Assembly (NCBI RefSeq): GCF_012843315.1
Contig: NZ_JABAEX010000001.1
Coordinates: 496,001 to 560,000, forward strand
Direction: 5' to 3'
Length of the DNA stretch: 64,000 nt
Source: Streptococcus sp. WB01_FAA12
GTDB taxonomy: Bacteria > Bacillota > Bacilli > Lactobacillales > Streptococcaceae
Position numbers and translations under genes: made by a program. This document shows positions 27,449 to 36,637 of this stretch, piece after piece; the stretch's first letter is position 1, and each line of letters opens with the position of its first letter. A model generated the notes under the pieces. That model saw only the letters and a program-made list of their open reading frames with translations. It was not told the DNA's origin and searched no databases.

Positions 27449-27944
27449 GAAGATTCCTTTCTTTACATTCTAACAGAGGTGATGTTGCCAATTGACTAGG
27501 ATTGGTCCCAGCTTGGTTTAGAGGAACAGGCAAACCTAGCTCTCTGTAATATTCTCTCCAAAAATCACTAATTTCCTGCTCCCCATCCCCAAATTGCATC
27601 GGAATGGTCTCAAAAATAGGGAGAATTTTAGCGATGTACTGGGAGCAGTAAAAGCCATTCCCATCTGGATAAAAAGAGGCGTTATAGGGTGCACCTAAAT
27701 GATTGCTAGCTCTTTTCTTTACCAAGTCAGCTTCCATCTCTGGATAGGTATAGAGATCGTAGAGATGAGTCGATTCAAAAAAGTCTGCTGGTTCTTGACA
27801 GATGACGCCTGCTTGCCCACTAGCATGGTAGATCAAACCATCCAAAAAGATGGCTACATGACTATAGTTCCCAGTAGAAGCCTGGATGGCCTGCCCCATA
27901 TCTGAAAGATCCTTCACAAAAATCAAATCGCCATTTTCTAACAT
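27432..27944 (-). CDS. YiiX/YebB-like papain-fold hydrolase
   Basis: 170 residues with the permuted papain-like (C92/DUF830) layout: GDLIFVKD at the start, SHVAIFLDGLIYHASG with the catalytic His, and YCSQYIAKIL with the catalytic Cys. Family members cleave amide or lipid bonds. No signal peptide is visible, so it is probably cytoplasmic. It is the first gene of a two-gene unit with DUF1803. Confidence 0.8.
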   Translation of the reverse strand: MLENGDLIFVKDLSDMGQAIQASTGNYSHVAIFLDGLIYHASGQAGVICQEPADFFESTHLYDLYTYPEMEADLVKKRASNHLGAPYNASFYPDGNGFYCSQYIAKILPIFETIPMQFGDGEQEISDFWREYYRELGLPVPLNQAGTNPSQLATSPLLECKERNLHDSDF

Positions 27945-27957
27945 CTTTCTCTCCTAG

Positions 27958-28005
27958 AAAAAAAGGAGCCGAGACCCCTTTAGCTATAAGGAAACTAAAG
28001 TTTCC
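27958..28005 (-). terminator. ppaC terminator hairpins
   Basis: Two stems after ppaC: GGAAAC TAAA GTTTCC (27990-28005), then an AAAGG.. / ..CCTTT stem (27962-27981) followed by TTTTTTT on the minus strand. Confidence 0.8.
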
Positions 28006-28029
28006 TCGTTTCAATTATCACTCAGGAAC

Positions 28030-28965
28030 TTACCCATTAAAGCTTTCAGTCAACTGAGGCACCACTTGTTTCTTACGTGAAACGGCACCTGGAAGGAAAG
28101 CGTGGTTGTTTTCAAGTTTGAAGTTAAAGGCTGCTTCGACCTTGTCCATGTTTGACCCAAGAGCAAGGATTTCTGAGTTTGAGTTTACGATGTCTGTAAT
28201 CATCAAGACAAAGTCAGAGTAGCCGTTTGCTACATTAGCCGCTTGCATTGCTGCTTCGATTTCTGCTTGGCGTTCCAAGACTTCAGCAATATCAACTGTG
28301 TTTACTTGGGCAACACGAACCTTATTTCCGTTGAGTTCAAAGGTCTTAGCATCGATGTCAATCAATTCTTCAGCAGATTTGCTTGCCAAGTTCGTACCAG
28401 CCTTGAGCATAGCAAGACCGTACTCTTCCAAGTTCACGCCCGCTAATTCTGCCAATTCAGGAGCAATGACTTTATCAGATGGGTGAGTTGTTGGTGATTT
28501 CAAAAGAAGGGTATCTGAAATCAAACCTGAAAGCATCAAACCTGCAATTTCTTTAGGAACTGCTACACCGTGTTCTTTGAACATGCGGTAAACGATTGAT
28601 GAAGCTGATCCAACTGGCTCCAAACGCATGTAGAGCGGGCTTGCAGTTTCAAAGTTAGCCACACGGTGGTGGTCTACAACACCATAAACTTCTACTTCAG
28701 CGATGTCTGATACAGACTGTTGGAATTCATTGTGGTCAGTCAAGATGACTTGTTCTGCACCTTCTGCTTTAGCAGATGTGATAACACGCGGTGCTTCCAC
28801 ACCAAAATAGTCCAAAACAAAGGCTGTTTCTTCGTTTGGAGTACCGAGAGCAACTGCTTCTGTGTCCAATCCATAAGCCTCTTTTGCAAGATAAGCAAAG
28901 GCTACAGATGACCCGATGGCATCTGAGTCTGGATTTTGGTGACCAAATACTAGAATCTTAGACAT
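28030..28965 (-). CDS. ppaC: Manganese-dependent inorganic pyrophosphatase
   Basis: 311-residue DHH-family (class II) pyrophosphatase. [13 protein letters not shown] supplies metal-binding His and Asp residues, LTDHNE and VVDHHRVAN are the DHH motif, and the C-terminal DHHA2 domain ends with [10 protein letters not shown], the substrate-binding SRKKQ motif. It hydrolyses pyrophosphate to drive biosynthesis and uses Mn2+, relevant to the manganese efflux genes further along. Monocistronic with its own promoter and terminator. Confidence 0.96.
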   Translation of the reverse strand: MSKILVFGHQNPDSDAIGSSVAFAYLAKEAYGLDTEAVALGTPNEETAFVLDYFGVEAPRVITSAKAEGAEQVILTDHNEFQQSVSDIAEVEVYGVVDHHRVANFETASPLYMRLEPVGSASSIVYRMFKEHGVAVPKEIAGLMLSGLISDTLLLKSPTTHPSDKVIAPELAELAGVNLEEYGLAMLKAGTNLASKSAEELIDIDAKTFELNGNKVRVAQVNTVDIAEVLERQAEIEAAMQAANVANGYSDFVLMITDIVNSNSEILALGSNMDKVEAAFNFKLENNHAFLPGAVSRKKQVVPQLTESFNG

Positions 28966-28994
28966 GATAATACCTCTTTAAATTTATTCATCTT

Positions 28995-29023
28995 ATTGTA
29001 GCACTTTTTTTCTTTTTTGACAA
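28995..29023 (-). promoter_or_regulatory. ppaC promoter
   Basis: -35 TTGTCA (29018-29023), 17-bp A-rich spacer, -10 TACAAT with TGC extension (28995-29000). Confidence 0.8.
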
Positions 29024-29050
29024 AAGTACGAGGAGCCAAAGGACTCCTCA

Positions 29051-29335
29051 TTAGACATCAATATCATTGACTAGATTTTTCTCTTGATTTTCGGATAAAA
29101 ATCGTTCTTTCTGTGGACGTTTCTTGCGTTTGAGGAGAGCCTCTGCAGACATGGCTTCTTCCTTACTGGCAAAACCTTGAGCATAGATGAGTTTGACTGG
29201 CAAGCGGGGTCGGGTATACTTGGCTCCCTTACCACTATTATGAACGGCAAGGCGTTTCTTCACATCTATCGTATAGCCCGTATAGTAAGAACCGTCGCGA
29301 CACTCCACCACATACATATAGGCTTTATGATCCAT
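29051..29335 (-). CDS. GIY-YIG domain protein (YazA/UPF0213 family)
   Basis: 94 residues from [22 protein letters not shown], which contains the GIY-YIG core (YVV...YTG), followed by the conserved Arg ([22 protein letters not shown]) and Glu ([12 protein letters not shown]). The longer frame lies inside the upstream gene. Small stand-alone GIY-YIG proteins are putative structure-specific nucleases of unknown role. The start overlaps the TrmN6-like gene by 11 bp, a common pairing. Confidence 0.9.
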   Translation of the reverse strand: MDHKAYMYVVECRDGSYYTGYTIDVKKRLAVHNSGKGAKYTRPRLPVKLIYAQGFASKEEAMSAEALLKRKKRPQKERFLSENQEKNLVNDIDV

Positions 29336-30071
29336 AGTAAATCTCTTGAATTTCTGGTGTATAGGAACCATCATCATTGTGAACGATGAGAGGTGGCAAG
29401 ACCTTAAAGCCACTCGTCGAGCCATCCTTGATAGCTTCGATTAAGAGCATATTGGCCTCCTTCTCACGTTTAGGATAGACAAATTGCAGGCGCTTGGGTG
29501 CCAAATTATGGCGTTGAAGCATGTCTAAGATATCCAAGAGCCGATCTGGACGATGAACCATGGCCAAACGGCCATTAGACTTGAGAATACTCTGAGCACT
29601 TCGACAGATTTCTTCTAGGTTAGTCGTAATTTCGTGTCTGGCCAGAAGGTAGTGCTCACTCTCGTTGAGATTAGAATGCGGATCCACCTTGAAATAAGGC
29701 GGATTGCACAAAATCATATCCACCTTACTTCCTTGGATGTGGGCAGGCATATTTTTCAAATCATCGCAGATGACCCGCATCTGCTCTTCCAAACCATTCA
29801 ACTGAACCGAACGCTCTGCCATATCCGCCAAACGCTCCTGAATTTCTACAGAGAGAATTTTTGCCCTTGTACGACTACTTGCAAAAAGTCCCACTGCACC
29901 ATTTCCAGCACAAAAATCCACTATTAAGCCATTTTTAGGGAAGCGAGGAAAGCGTGACAAGAGAACACTATCCACCGAATAGCTAAATACTTCTCTATTT
30001 TGAATGATCTTGATATCTGTCGAAAAGAGCTGGTTGATGCGCTCTCCTGGTTTTAATAATTGTTCTTCCAT
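29325..30071 (-). CDS. TrmN6-like tRNA1(Val) adenine-N6 methyltransferase
   Basis: 248-residue class I SAM methyltransferase. The SAM loop is [13 protein letters not shown] and the catalytic motif is CNPPYF, of the N6-adenine type. It belongs to the YabB/TrmN6 (COG4123) family, which methylates A37 of tRNA1(Val) in E. coli; the exact tRNA target here is inferred. It overlaps the yazA-like gene downstream. Confidence 0.87.
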   Translation of the reverse strand: MEEQLLKPGERINQLFSTDIKIIQNREVFSYSVDSVLLSRFPRFPKNGLIVDFCAGNGAVGLFASSRTRAKILSVEIQERLADMAERSVQLNGLEEQMRVICDDLKNMPAHIQGSKVDMILCNPPYFKVDPHSNLNESEHYLLARHEITTNLEEICRSAQSILKSNGRLAMVHRPDRLLDILDMLQRHNLAPKRLQFVYPKREKEANMLLIEAIKDGSTSGFKVLPPLIVHNDDGSYTPEIQEIYYGS

Positions 30072-30104
30072 ATATTGATTTTTAAAAATACGAAATCTAA
30101 TAGA

Positions 30105-30464
30105 CTAGTTTTTTTCTCTCAGATTGTTGAGGGCTTCCTTTGTCCAGATTGGCATCATTCGCCCAAGTGGTGCAAAACCGTGCTTGATACGATCATTTGA
30201 AAAACGTCTCCGTCTTGGTAGTTGGTGTTTTTCTTCCTCCAGAGTGCGAATAGATAGACTGGCTTTACCTGAAAATTCGTCTAAATCAACAACCTGAACC
30301 TGCACTTCTTCACCAATTTTCAAAACTTCATAGATATTTTCGATAAATCCTGTCCGAATCTCTGAAATATGAATCAGCCCAATCACCCCTGTCTCTAATT
30401 CGACAAAGGCACCATAGGGCTGGATTCCTGTAATACGCCCCTTTAGCTTATCACCAATTTTCAT
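30105..30464 (-). CDS. cvfD: S1-domain RNA-binding regulator CvfD (general stress protein 13 like)
   Basis: 119 residues from MKIGDKLKGRITGIQPYGAFVELE, a single S1 domain (about 1-75) followed by a basic linker (PRRRRF) and a short tail. The pneumococcal homologue CvfD is a post-transcriptional RNA-binding regulator affecting virulence and cold growth. The ATG is 1 nt after the stop of the cyclophilin fusion gene, so the two are co-translated; the nine-codon upstream extension is unlikely. Confidence 0.88.
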   Translation of the reverse strand: MKIGDKLKGRITGIQPYGAFVELETGVIGLIHISEIRTGFIENIYEVLKIGEEVQVQVVDLDEFSGKASLSIRTLEEEKHQLPRRRRFSNDRIKHGFAPLGRMMPIWTKEALNNLREKN

Positions 30465-30465
30465 A

Positions 30466-31866
30466 TTAGTCCTCAATTTCAATCGTCTCAATTACTACAT
30501 CTTCAACTGGCTTGTCCATAGCACCAGTTTCAACAGCTGCAATGGCATCCAAGACTGCAAAAGATTTTGCATCGACCAATTGCCCAAAAACAGTGTGACG
30601 ACGGTCAAGGTGAGGAGTTCCACCTTGTTCTGCATAGATCTCAGCGATTGGTTCAGGCCAACCACCACGCGCAATCTCTTTCTTAGAGTATGGCAAGTGT
30701 TGGTTTTGCACGATAAAGAACTGACTTCCATTGGTATTTGGACCAGCATTGGCCATAGAAAGAGCGCCACGAACATTATAGAGTTCTTCTGAAAATTCAT
30801 CTTCAAAAGAGTCACCGTAGATTGACTCCCCACCCATACCAGTACCAGTTGGGTCTCCACCTTGGATCATAAAGTCCTTGATAATGCGATGGAAAATCAC
30901 TCCATCATAGTAACCATCTTTTGAAAGAGCGACAAAGTTTGCTACTGTTTTAGGAGCATGTTCAGGGAAGAGCTTGATACGCAAGTCTCCGTGATTTGTC
31001 TTAATAGTCGCTAGAGGACCCTCTACTGTTTCAATGTCTACTTGTGGGAAATGCAATTCTTTTTCTACCATACCAAATCCTTCTAAGGCATCAAAAATGC
31101 CATCTTCTTCTACTGTTTTTGTAATATAATCTGCTTTTTCTTTGATCTTTTCGTGGGAAACTCCCATGGCAATACTAATTCCTGCATAATCAAAGAGTTC
31201 TAAGTCATTGAGGCCATCTCCGAAGACCATGACGTTCTCTGGTTTCAATCCTAGGTGTTCTACAACCTTTGCCACACCAGCAGCCTTTGAGCCTGCAATT
31301 GGTACCACATCAGATGAATGTTCATGCCAACGCACCATGCGAAGTTTATCCGACAATGAATCTGGCAAGTGCAAGTCATCCCCTTCATCTTCAAAGGTCC
31401 ACATCTGATAAATATCTACTTTTTCATGGAAGTCAGGATCCACATCCAAGTTTGGATAAATCGGATCAATCGCCTCACTGATCATTTCTGTCCGAGTGGA
31501 GAGTTTGGCGTCATGACTGCCAACCAAGCCGTACTCAATCCCTTCTCGCTTGGTCCAAGAGATATACTCCTCAACATCTGGCCTCTTAATCTGATTTTGA
31601 TAAATGACATTTCCTTTTTTATCTTCTATATAGGCACCATTCAAGGTTACAAAAAAGTCCGGCTTGAGCTCACGAATCTCTGGAACAACACCAAAAATGC
31701 CACGCCCAGAAGCAATTCCTGTCAAAATCCCTTTTTCACGCAACTGCTTAAAGACAGTAGGAATCGTAGCTGGAATAAAACCTGTCTTTGACGTACGCAA
31801 GGTATCATCAATATCAAAAAAGATGATTTTAATCTTCTTTGCCTTGTATTTTAATTTTGCATCCAT
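30466..31866 (-). CDS. HAD (Cof-type) hydrolase fused to cyclophilin peptidyl-prolyl isomerase
   Basis: 466 residues from [17 protein letters not shown]. Residues about 10-265 form a Cof-type HAD phosphatase ([11 protein letters not shown] motif [13 protein letters not shown] motif IV). Residues about 280-466 are a cyclophilin with [34 protein letters not shown] and HTVFGQL. No signal peptide, so cytoplasmic. The fusion is a streptococcal peculiarity; a shared substrate is unknown. Operon with cvfD. Confidence 0.93.
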   Translation of the reverse strand: MDAKLKYKAKKIKIIFFDIDDTLRTSKTGFIPATIPTVFKQLREKGILTGIASGRGIFGVVPEIRELKPDFFVTLNGAYIEDKKGNVIYQNQIKRPDVEEYISWTKREGIEYGLVGSHDAKLSTRTEMISEAIDPIYPNLDVDPDFHEKVDIYQMWTFEDEGDDLHLPDSLSDKLRMVRWHEHSSDVVPIAGSKAAGVAKVVEHLGLKPENVMVFGDGLNDLELFDYAGISIAMGVSHEKIKEKADYITKTVEEDGIFDALEGFGMVEKELHFPQVDIETVEGPLATIKTNHGDLRIKLFPEHAPKTVANFVALSKDGYYDGVIFHRIIKDFMIQGGDPTGTGMGGESIYGDSFEDEFSEELYNVRGALSMANAGPNTNGSQFFIVQNQHLPYSKKEIARGGWPEPIAEIYAEQGGTPHLDRRHTVFGQLVDAKSFAVLDAIAAVETGAMDKPVEDVVIETIEIED

Positions 31867-31896
31867 CTTCTCTACCTCTTTTCCATCACTCTTTCC

Positions 31897-31905
31897 ATTA
31901 TACCA
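31897..31905 (-). promoter_or_regulatory. Extended -10 promoter of the HAD-cyclophilin gene
   Basis: Minus strand TGGTATAAT, about 30 nt upstream of the start codon. Confidence 0.65.
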
Positions 31906-31948
31906 TAAAGTAGAGAAATCCCCTATCTTCAAAGAAATTCACTATCTC

Positions 31949-32458
31949 TTATTCGAATTTCTTGGATAGGTACAGAACTAAATCATCATTATTTTGAATA
32001 GTGGCATTCATTTCCAAGGGTTGGTTTCGATACCAAACTCCCGTTCCATCTGGAATATAGCCTCGTTTTATGTACAATCTCTGGGCAGGTCCATACCCTG
32101 AATGGAGCCCAACACCAAGGGTCACCTTATCCGATATGAGCTTAACTTGATTTTCAGCTTCTTCCATCAAGAGGTTTCCAATTCCTTGATTTTGAAAGGG
32201 CTCAAAGACATTGAAATCTGATAATTCTGGATAGACTTCTGCAAAAGGACCATGTTTAGCATCGGGTATAATAGTAATGTAGCCCGCTACAGCACTAGTA
32301 AGATCAGCAATTAATACTTCCCTCTCTCCACTTTCCTGCTCCTTGAAGTATCGAGTTAAAATCTCCTCTCTACTTGGCCAACCTTGGCTGATAAATCCTC
32401 GAGATAGATCTTTAATGTCAGATTCTTGCATTTTTCTAATTGAACATGTCGTCTTCAT
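31949..32458 (-). CDS. GNAT-family N-acetyltransferase
   Basis: 169 residues from MKTTCSIRKMQESDIKDLSRGF, with AAAGGAG before this ATG. The acetyl-CoA binding motif A is visible as FQNQGIGNLLMEEAENQV, and motif B lies around GYGPAQRLYIKRGYIPDGTGVWY. The substrate is unknown. Own promoter; no clear terminator is seen in the 80 bp before the cyclophilin fusion. Confidence 0.87.
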   Translation of the reverse strand: MKTTCSIRKMQESDIKDLSRGFISQGWPSREEILTRYFKEQESGEREVLIADLTSAVAGYITIIPDAKHGPFAEVYPELSDFNVFEPFQNQGIGNLLMEEAENQVKLISDKVTLGVGLHSGYGPAQRLYIKRGYIPDGTGVWYRNQPLEMNATIQNNDDLVLYLSKKFE

Positions 32459-32486
32459 AAGCTGCTCCTTTAAACTTTCTCCTACC

Positions 32487-32495
32487 ATTATAGCA
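32487..32495 (-). promoter_or_regulatory. Extended -10 promoter of the acetyltransferase gene
   Basis: Minus strand TGCTATAAT, about 29 nt upstream of the ATG. Confidence 0.65.
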
Positions 32496-32520
32496 CGATA
32501 ATAAAAATTAAAAGAAATAA

Positions 32521-32760
32521 CCTAGTAAGAAAAAAGCAGCTTACTAGGTCAAAAAGTAGCTCTGTCCAACCGAGGCCTGAAAAAGTCTGAAAAAGAGGGC
32601 CACACGAACCTGAAGAAAAGACCTATTGGGGCTGAAAAAGAGGGCCCACAGACCGAACTCCCCTTCTCATTTCAAAGCTCGTGAAAAAAAGACCCGTAAG
32701 GGTCTTAATTCGCTTTCTTGTTTCCGAGCTCATGAAAAAGAGGTCCGCTGGACCCCTTTT
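32521..32760 (-). repeat. Intergenic region with several terminator-like hairpins and short repeats
   Basis: The roughly 300 bp after rpsR contain no gene. Three hairpins are present: GGTCC GCT GGACC with a U-tail (32735-32760), AAGACCC GTAA GGGTCTT with a U-tail (32683-32710), and CCTAGTAAG / CTTACTAGG (32521-32548). A 15-nt string of CTGAAAAAGAGGGCC type occurs twice (about 32588 and 32633), and AGCTCrTGAAAAA precedes each of the two U-tailed hairpins, suggesting local duplication of a terminator. Confidence 0.7.
32735..32760 (-). terminator. rpsF-ssb-rpsR operon terminator
   Basis: GGGTCC AGC GGACC stem directly after the rpsR stop with CTCTTTTTC on the minus strand. A second U-tailed hairpin follows at 32683-32710. 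Confidence 0.85.
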
Positions 32761-32761
32761 T

Positions 32762-33001
32762 TTAATCTTCGTTTACGAAAGGCATCAAAGCCATTACGCG
32801 AGCGCGCTTGATAGCTGTTGTTACTTTACGTTGGTTTTTAGCTGAAGTTCCTGTTACACGACGTGGAAGGATTTTCCCACGTTCTGAAACGAAACGGCTA
32901 AGAAGCTCAGTATCTTTGTAATCAACATATTCAATTTTGTTTGCTGCGATGTAATCAACTTTTTTACGGCGTTTGAATCCGCCACGACGTTGTTGAGCCA
33001 T
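32762..33001 (-). CDS. rpsR: Ribosomal protein S18
   Basis: 79 residues, basic, with the bS18 core [36 protein letters not shown]. It binds with S6 in the platform of the 30S subunit. It is the last gene of the classical rpsF-ssb-rpsR operon, 31 bp after ssb, and is followed by tandem terminators. Confidence 0.97.
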   Translation of the reverse strand: MAQQRRGGFKRRKKVDYIAANKIEYVDYKDTELLSRFVSERGKILPRRVTGTSAKNQRKVTTAIKRARVMALMPFVNED

Positions 33002-33032
33002 GTTTTTTCTCCTTTATAGTATTAATTGTCCA

Positions 33033-33503
33033 TTAGAATGGTAAATCATCATCTGAAATATCCAACGGATTGGTTGCTCCAAATGGATTTTCATCACGTG
33101 AAAAGTCTGGTACTGATTGCGTAGGTGCTGTATAACTAGCAGTTGGTGCAGAATAAGCCCCACCTGTATGTCCTTCACGCACGCTACGGCTTTCCAACAT
33201 TTGGAAATTGTCAGCCACGACTTCTGTTACGTAGACACGTTGTCCTTGCTGGTTATCGTAACTACGAGTCTGGATACGACCTGTGATCCCGATAAGAGAG
33301 CCTTTTTTAGCCCAGTTAGCAAGATTTTCAGCCTGTTGGCGCCACATAACGACATTGATGAAATCAGCCTCACGTTCGCCATTTTGACTCTTGAATGTAC
33401 GGTTTACTGCAAGAGTAAAAGTCGCAACTGCTACATTTGATGGGGTATAACGCAACTCAGCGTCACGTGTCATACGCCCTACAAGTACAACATTGTTAAT
33501 CAT
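33033..33503 (-). CDS. ssb: Single-stranded DNA-binding protein
   Basis: 156 residues: OB-fold (1-105) beginning [23 protein letters not shown], a disordered linker rich in Ser/Thr/Pro, and the acidic C-terminal tip DISDDDLPF that recruits replication and repair proteins. Its place between rpsF and rpsR marks it as the housekeeping SSB (SsbA), not the competence-induced SsbB. Confidence 0.97.
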   Translation of the reverse strand: MINNVVLVGRMTRDAELRYTPSNVAVATFTLAVNRTFKSQNGEREADFINVVMWRQQAENLANWAKKGSLIGITGRIQTRSYDNQQGQRVYVTEVVADNFQMLESRSVREGHTGGAYSAPTASYTAPTQSVPDFSRDENPFGATNPLDISDDDLPF

Positions 33504-33514
33504 AGTTTACCTTC

Positions 33515-33805
33515 TTACGCGTCAAGTTTGACGATCATGTGACGAAGAATGTCAGCGTTGATTTTTGAAAGACGGTCAAACTCTTTAAGAGCTGCGTCAT
33601 CGTTTGCTTCAACGTTAACGATGTGGTAAAGTCCTTCACGGAAATCTTGGATTTCGTATGCAAGACGACGTTTTTCCCATGATTTTGATTCAACAACAGT
33701 TGCACCGTTGTCAGTCAAGATAGAGTCAAAACGTGCTACCAAAGCGTTTTTCGCTTCTTCTTCAATGTTTGGACGAATGATATAAAGAATTTCGTATTTA
33801 GCCAT
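33515..33805 (-). CDS. rpsF: Ribosomal protein S6
   Basis: 96 residues, [22 protein letters not shown]..., with the conserved [21 protein letters not shown] segment. It forms a heterodimer with S18 in the 30S platform. First gene of the rpsF-ssb-rpsR operon; AAGGAGG precedes the ATG. The 74-nt leader can fold into two stems and may mediate S6:S18 feedback. Confidence 0.97.
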   Translation of the reverse strand: MAKYEILYIIRPNIEEEAKNALVARFDSILTDNGATVVESKSWEKRRLAYEIQDFREGLYHIVNVEANDDAALKEFDRLSKINADILRHMIVKLDA

Positions 33806-33876
33806 TGATATGTTCCTCCTTTTGGTCTAATGACCCCAAGACTTTGCAAGGGGTAAGTGAGGTTTGCTCACAATAA
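33806..33876 (-). promoter_or_regulatory. Structured rpsF leader, possible S6:S18 autoregulatory element
   Basis: On the minus strand the leader can form GTGAG CAAAC CTCAC (33857-33871) and an ACCCC / GGGGT stem nearer the gene. Many bacteria regulate rpsF through a leader bound by S6:S18. I could not identify the conserved CCG bulge, so identity with that motif is uncertain. Confidence 0.45.
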
Positions 33877-33879
33877 ACT

Positions 33880-33908
33880 ATTATACTAGAAAAACTGATA
33901 GATAGCAA
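33880..33908 (-). promoter_or_regulatory. rpsF operon promoter
   Basis: -35 TTGCTA (33903-33908), 17 bp, -10 TATAAT (33880-33885). Confidence 0.8.
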
Positions 33909-33916
33909 GATAAAAG

Positions 33917-33946
33917 TGAAAAAAGAAGATGAAATTATCTTCTTTT
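33917..33946 (-). terminator. asnS terminator
   Basis: AAGAAGAT / ATCTTCTT stem, 6-nt loop, TTTTTT tail on the minus strand, 9 bp after the asnS stop. Confidence 0.9.
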
Positions 33947-33953
33947 TGCTAAT

Positions 33954-35297
33954 TTATGGTTTGATACGGTGCAACATACGTGGGAATGGAATAGCTTCAC
34001 GGATGTGTTTGGTTCCAGCTGCGAAAGTTACCATACGCTCAATACCGATACCAAATCCACCGTGTGGTACAGTACCGTATTTACGAAGGTCAAGGTAGAA
34101 TTCGTATTCTGTACGATCCATTCCAAGTTCTTCCATCTTAGCGACAAGGGCATCGTAGTCTTCCTCACGCATAGAACCACCGATGATTTCTCCGTAGCCT
34201 TCCGGTGCCAGCAAGTCTGCACAAAGCACGCGATCTGGATTGCCAGGAACTGGTTTCATATAGAAGGCCTTAATAGCCGCTGGGTAGTTGATAACGAAGG
34301 TTGGTACACCAAAGTGGTTTGAAATCCAAGTTTCATGAGGTGAACCAAAGTCATCTCCATGTTCCAAATGCTCGTAGTCAGCATCAGCATCATTTTCATG
34401 CTCTTGCAAGAGGTCAATGGCTTGATCGTAAGTAATACGTTTGAAAGGTTCTGCAATGTAGCGTTTCAAAAGCTCTGTATCACGTTCCAAAGTTTCCAAT
34501 GCTTGAGGAGCACGGTCAAGAACACCTTGAAGAAGGGCTTTAACATACGCTTCTTGCAAGTCAAGTGACTCATCATGTGTCAAGTAAGAGTACTCCGCAT
34601 CCATCATCCAGAACTCAGTCAAGTGACGGCGCGTTTTTGATTTTTCCGCACGAAATACTGGACCAAAGTCAAAGACACGACCAAGGGCCATAGCGCCTGC
34701 TTCTAGGTAAAGCTGACCTGATTGGCTCAAGTAGGCTGGCGTTCCAAAGTAGTCTGTTTCAAAGAGTTCAGTTGAATCCTCTGCCGCATTTCCTGACAAA
34801 ATTGGGCTATCAAATTTCAAGAAGCCATTCTTGTCAAAGAACTCATAGGTTGCATAGATGATAGCGTTACGGATTTGCATGACTGCTACTTGCTTACGAG
34901 AACGGAGCCACAAGTGGCGGTTGTCCATCAAGAAGTCTGTTCCGTGTTCTTTTGGAGTGATTGGATAATCTTGTGATTCACCGATGACTTCGATGTCTGT
35001 AATATCGAGCTCATAGCCAAACTTAGAACGCTCATCTTCTTTGACAATCCCTGTCACATAAACAGAAGTCTCTTGGCTTAAGTGTTTGATGGTTTCAAAT
35101 TTTTCAAGACCAACTTCTTCGCCGAATTTTTCAATAAAGTTTGGTTTGAAGGCAACTCCTTGGAAAAAGGCAGTTCCATCACGCAATTGCAAGAAGGCAA
35201 TTTTCCCTTTTCCTGATTTATTGGCAACCCAAGCTCCGATGGTCACTTCTTGACCAACGTAGTCTTTTACATCGATAATTGTTACACGTTTTGTCAT
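33954..35297 (-). CDS. asnS: Asparaginyl-tRNA synthetase
   Basis: 447-residue class II synthetase: N-terminal OB anticodon-binding domain (1-110), then the catalytic domain with motif 2 ([23 protein letters not shown]) and motif 3 ([13 protein letters not shown]). It charges tRNA(Asn) in the cytoplasm. It has its own TGGTAAAAT promoter and a short leader of about 45 nt, which rules out a T-box. Not obviously linked to the aspC gene upstream, which ends in its own terminator. Confidence 0.97.
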   Translation of the reverse strand: MTKRVTIIDVKDYVGQEVTIGAWVANKSGKGKIAFLQLRDGTAFFQGVAFKPNFIEKFGEEVGLEKFETIKHLSQETSVYVTGIVKEDERSKFGYELDITDIEVIGESQDYPITPKEHGTDFLMDNRHLWLRSRKQVAVMQIRNAIIYATYEFFDKNGFLKFDSPILSGNAAEDSTELFETDYFGTPAYLSQSGQLYLEAGAMALGRVFDFGPVFRAEKSKTRRHLTEFWMMDAEYSYLTHDESLDLQEAYVKALLQGVLDRAPQALETLERDTELLKRYIAEPFKRITYDQAIDLLQEHENDADADYEHLEHGDDFGSPHETWISNHFGVPTFVINYPAAIKAFYMKPVPGNPDRVLCADLLAPEGYGEIIGGSMREEDYDALVAKMEELGMDRTEYEFYLDLRKYGTVPHGGFGIGIERMVTFAAGTKHIREAIPFPRMLHRIKP

Positions 35298-35348
35298 AAT
35301 CTATCTTCCTTTTTTCGTTTAACTTGTCCGAAGACATCATTACCCACT

Positions 35349-35357
35349 ATTTTACCA
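35349..35357 (-). promoter_or_regulatory. asnS extended -10 promoter
   Basis: Minus strand TGGTAAAAT, about 50 nt upstream of the ATG. Confidence 0.6.
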
Positions 35358-35411
35358 TAAATAGACTGTGATAGCTAGGTTCTAATAGAGAAAAATCGCG
35401 AGATTTTCGTT

Positions 35412-35442
35412 ACAAAAAATCTTCGCTAAAAAGGCGAAGATT
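35412..35442 (-). terminator. aspC terminator
   Basis: AATCTTCGC / GCGAAGATT stem with a TTTTTG tail on the minus strand, just after the aspC stop. Confidence 0.9.
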
Positions 35443-35449
35443 CTAAGTT

Positions 35450-36628
35450 TTATTTTTCCATAAATTGATGCAAACGGCGAATCGCTTCTTTTAATGTATC
35501 CAAGTCTGTGGCATAACTGAGACGAACATTTTCTGGTGCTCCAAATCCAGCTCCTGTAATCAAGGCAAGGCCGACTTCTTCGAGAATAGCCGTTGTAAAC
35601 TCTGTCACATCGGTATAACCCTTCATTTCCATCGCTTTTTTAACATTTGGGAAGAGATAGAAGGCACCTTGGGGCTTGACAACTTCAAAACCTGGGACTT
35701 GGCACAAGAGAGGATAAATGGTATTCAAACGCTCTTCAAAGGCTTGGCGCATGGTTTCAACAGAGTCTTGCGGTCCAGTCAGCGCCTCAATCGTTGCATA
35801 TTGAGATACTGCTGTCAGATTAGAGGTTGTTTGACCTGTTAGCTTGCTCATGGCAGCAATAATTTCAGGATTTCCCACAGCATAACCTACTCGCCAACCA
35901 GTCATAGCATAGGCCTTAGATACACCGTTAATCACGATGGTTTGCTTGCGAATTGCTTCTGATAAACTAGAGATTGGAACAAATTCGTTCCCATTATAAA
36001 CCAAACGACCATAAATATCATCTGCTAGGATGAGGACATCATGCGCAACAGCCCAATTTCCGATAGCCAAGAGTTCCTCACGAGAGTAAATCATACCTGT
36101 CGGATTCGATGGTGAATTAAGAACCAAGACCTTGGTCTTATCTGTTCGGGCTGCTTCTAGCTGCTCTACTGTTACTTTAAAGTGATTGTCTTCCTTGGCC
36201 TGGACAAAGACTGGCACTCCTTCTGCCATTTTGACTTGGTCTCCATAGCTGACCCAGTATGGTGTAGGGATGATGACCTCATCACCTGGATTGACCACGG
36301 CCATAAAAAAGGTATAGAGAGAGAACTTAGCACCTGTTGCAAAGGTAACCTCGTTGGCTGCTACGGAATAGCCATAGTAGCGTTCAAAATAAGTGTTCAC
36401 GGCTGCCTTTAGCTCTGGTAGACCTGAAGCAACTGTATAAAAGGAAGCGCGTCCATCTCGAATCGCTTCCACCGCCGCATCCTGAATATTTTCAGGAGTA
36501 TGAAAATCTGGCTGTCCCAAGGTTAAGAAAAGAACATCTTTTCCTTGAGCTTTTAACTCTTTGGCTCTTGCATCACTGGCTAGAGTGACACTCTCTTCCA
36601 TTTCTAGTACACGCTTGGATAGTTTCAT
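35450..36628 (-). CDS. aspC: Aspartate/aromatic aminotransferase (class I, PLP)
   Basis: 392 residues of the fold-type I aminotransferases. The PLP lysine sits in NGVSKAYAMTGWRVGY, with NSPSNPTG and DDIYGRLVY as cofactor motifs. It is most like Bacillus-type aspartate aminotransferase AspB/AspC, interconverting aspartate and oxaloacetate. It starts 9 bp after tseB and ends in a terminator, upstream of asnS, which uses the aspartate-family product asparagine. Confidence 0.92.
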   Translation of the reverse strand: MKLSKRVLEMEESVTLASDARAKELKAQGKDVLFLTLGQPDFHTPENIQDAAVEAIRDGRASFYTVASGLPELKAAVNTYFERYYGYSVAANEVTFATGAKFSLYTFFMAVVNPGDEVIIPTPYWVSYGDQVKMAEGVPVFVQAKEDNHFKVTVEQLEAARTDKTKVLVLNSPSNPTGMIYSREELLAIGNWAVAHDVLILADDIYGRLVYNGNEFVPISSLSEAIRKQTIVINGVSKAYAMTGWRVGYAVGNPEIIAAMSKLTGQTTSNLTAVSQYATIEALTGPQDSVETMRQAFEERLNTIYPLLCQVPGFEVVKPQGAFYLFPNVKKAMEMKGYTDVTEFTTAILEEVGLALITGAGFGAPENVRLSYATDLDTLKEAIRRLHQFMEK

Positions 36629-36637
36629 ATGCCCTCC

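Noticed and set aside
32626..32811. 61-residue plus-strand frame across the rpsR terminators
   Set aside because: Translation of hairpin and repeat DNA running into the antisense of rpsR; no ribosome site.
34028..34568. Several short frames in both directions inside asnS
   Set aside because: Fully contained in a well-conserved synthetase gene; no independent start signals.
35298..35345. T-box riboswitch upstream of asnS
   Set aside because: The leader from the predicted promoter is only about 45 nt, with no T-box sequence or specifier stem.
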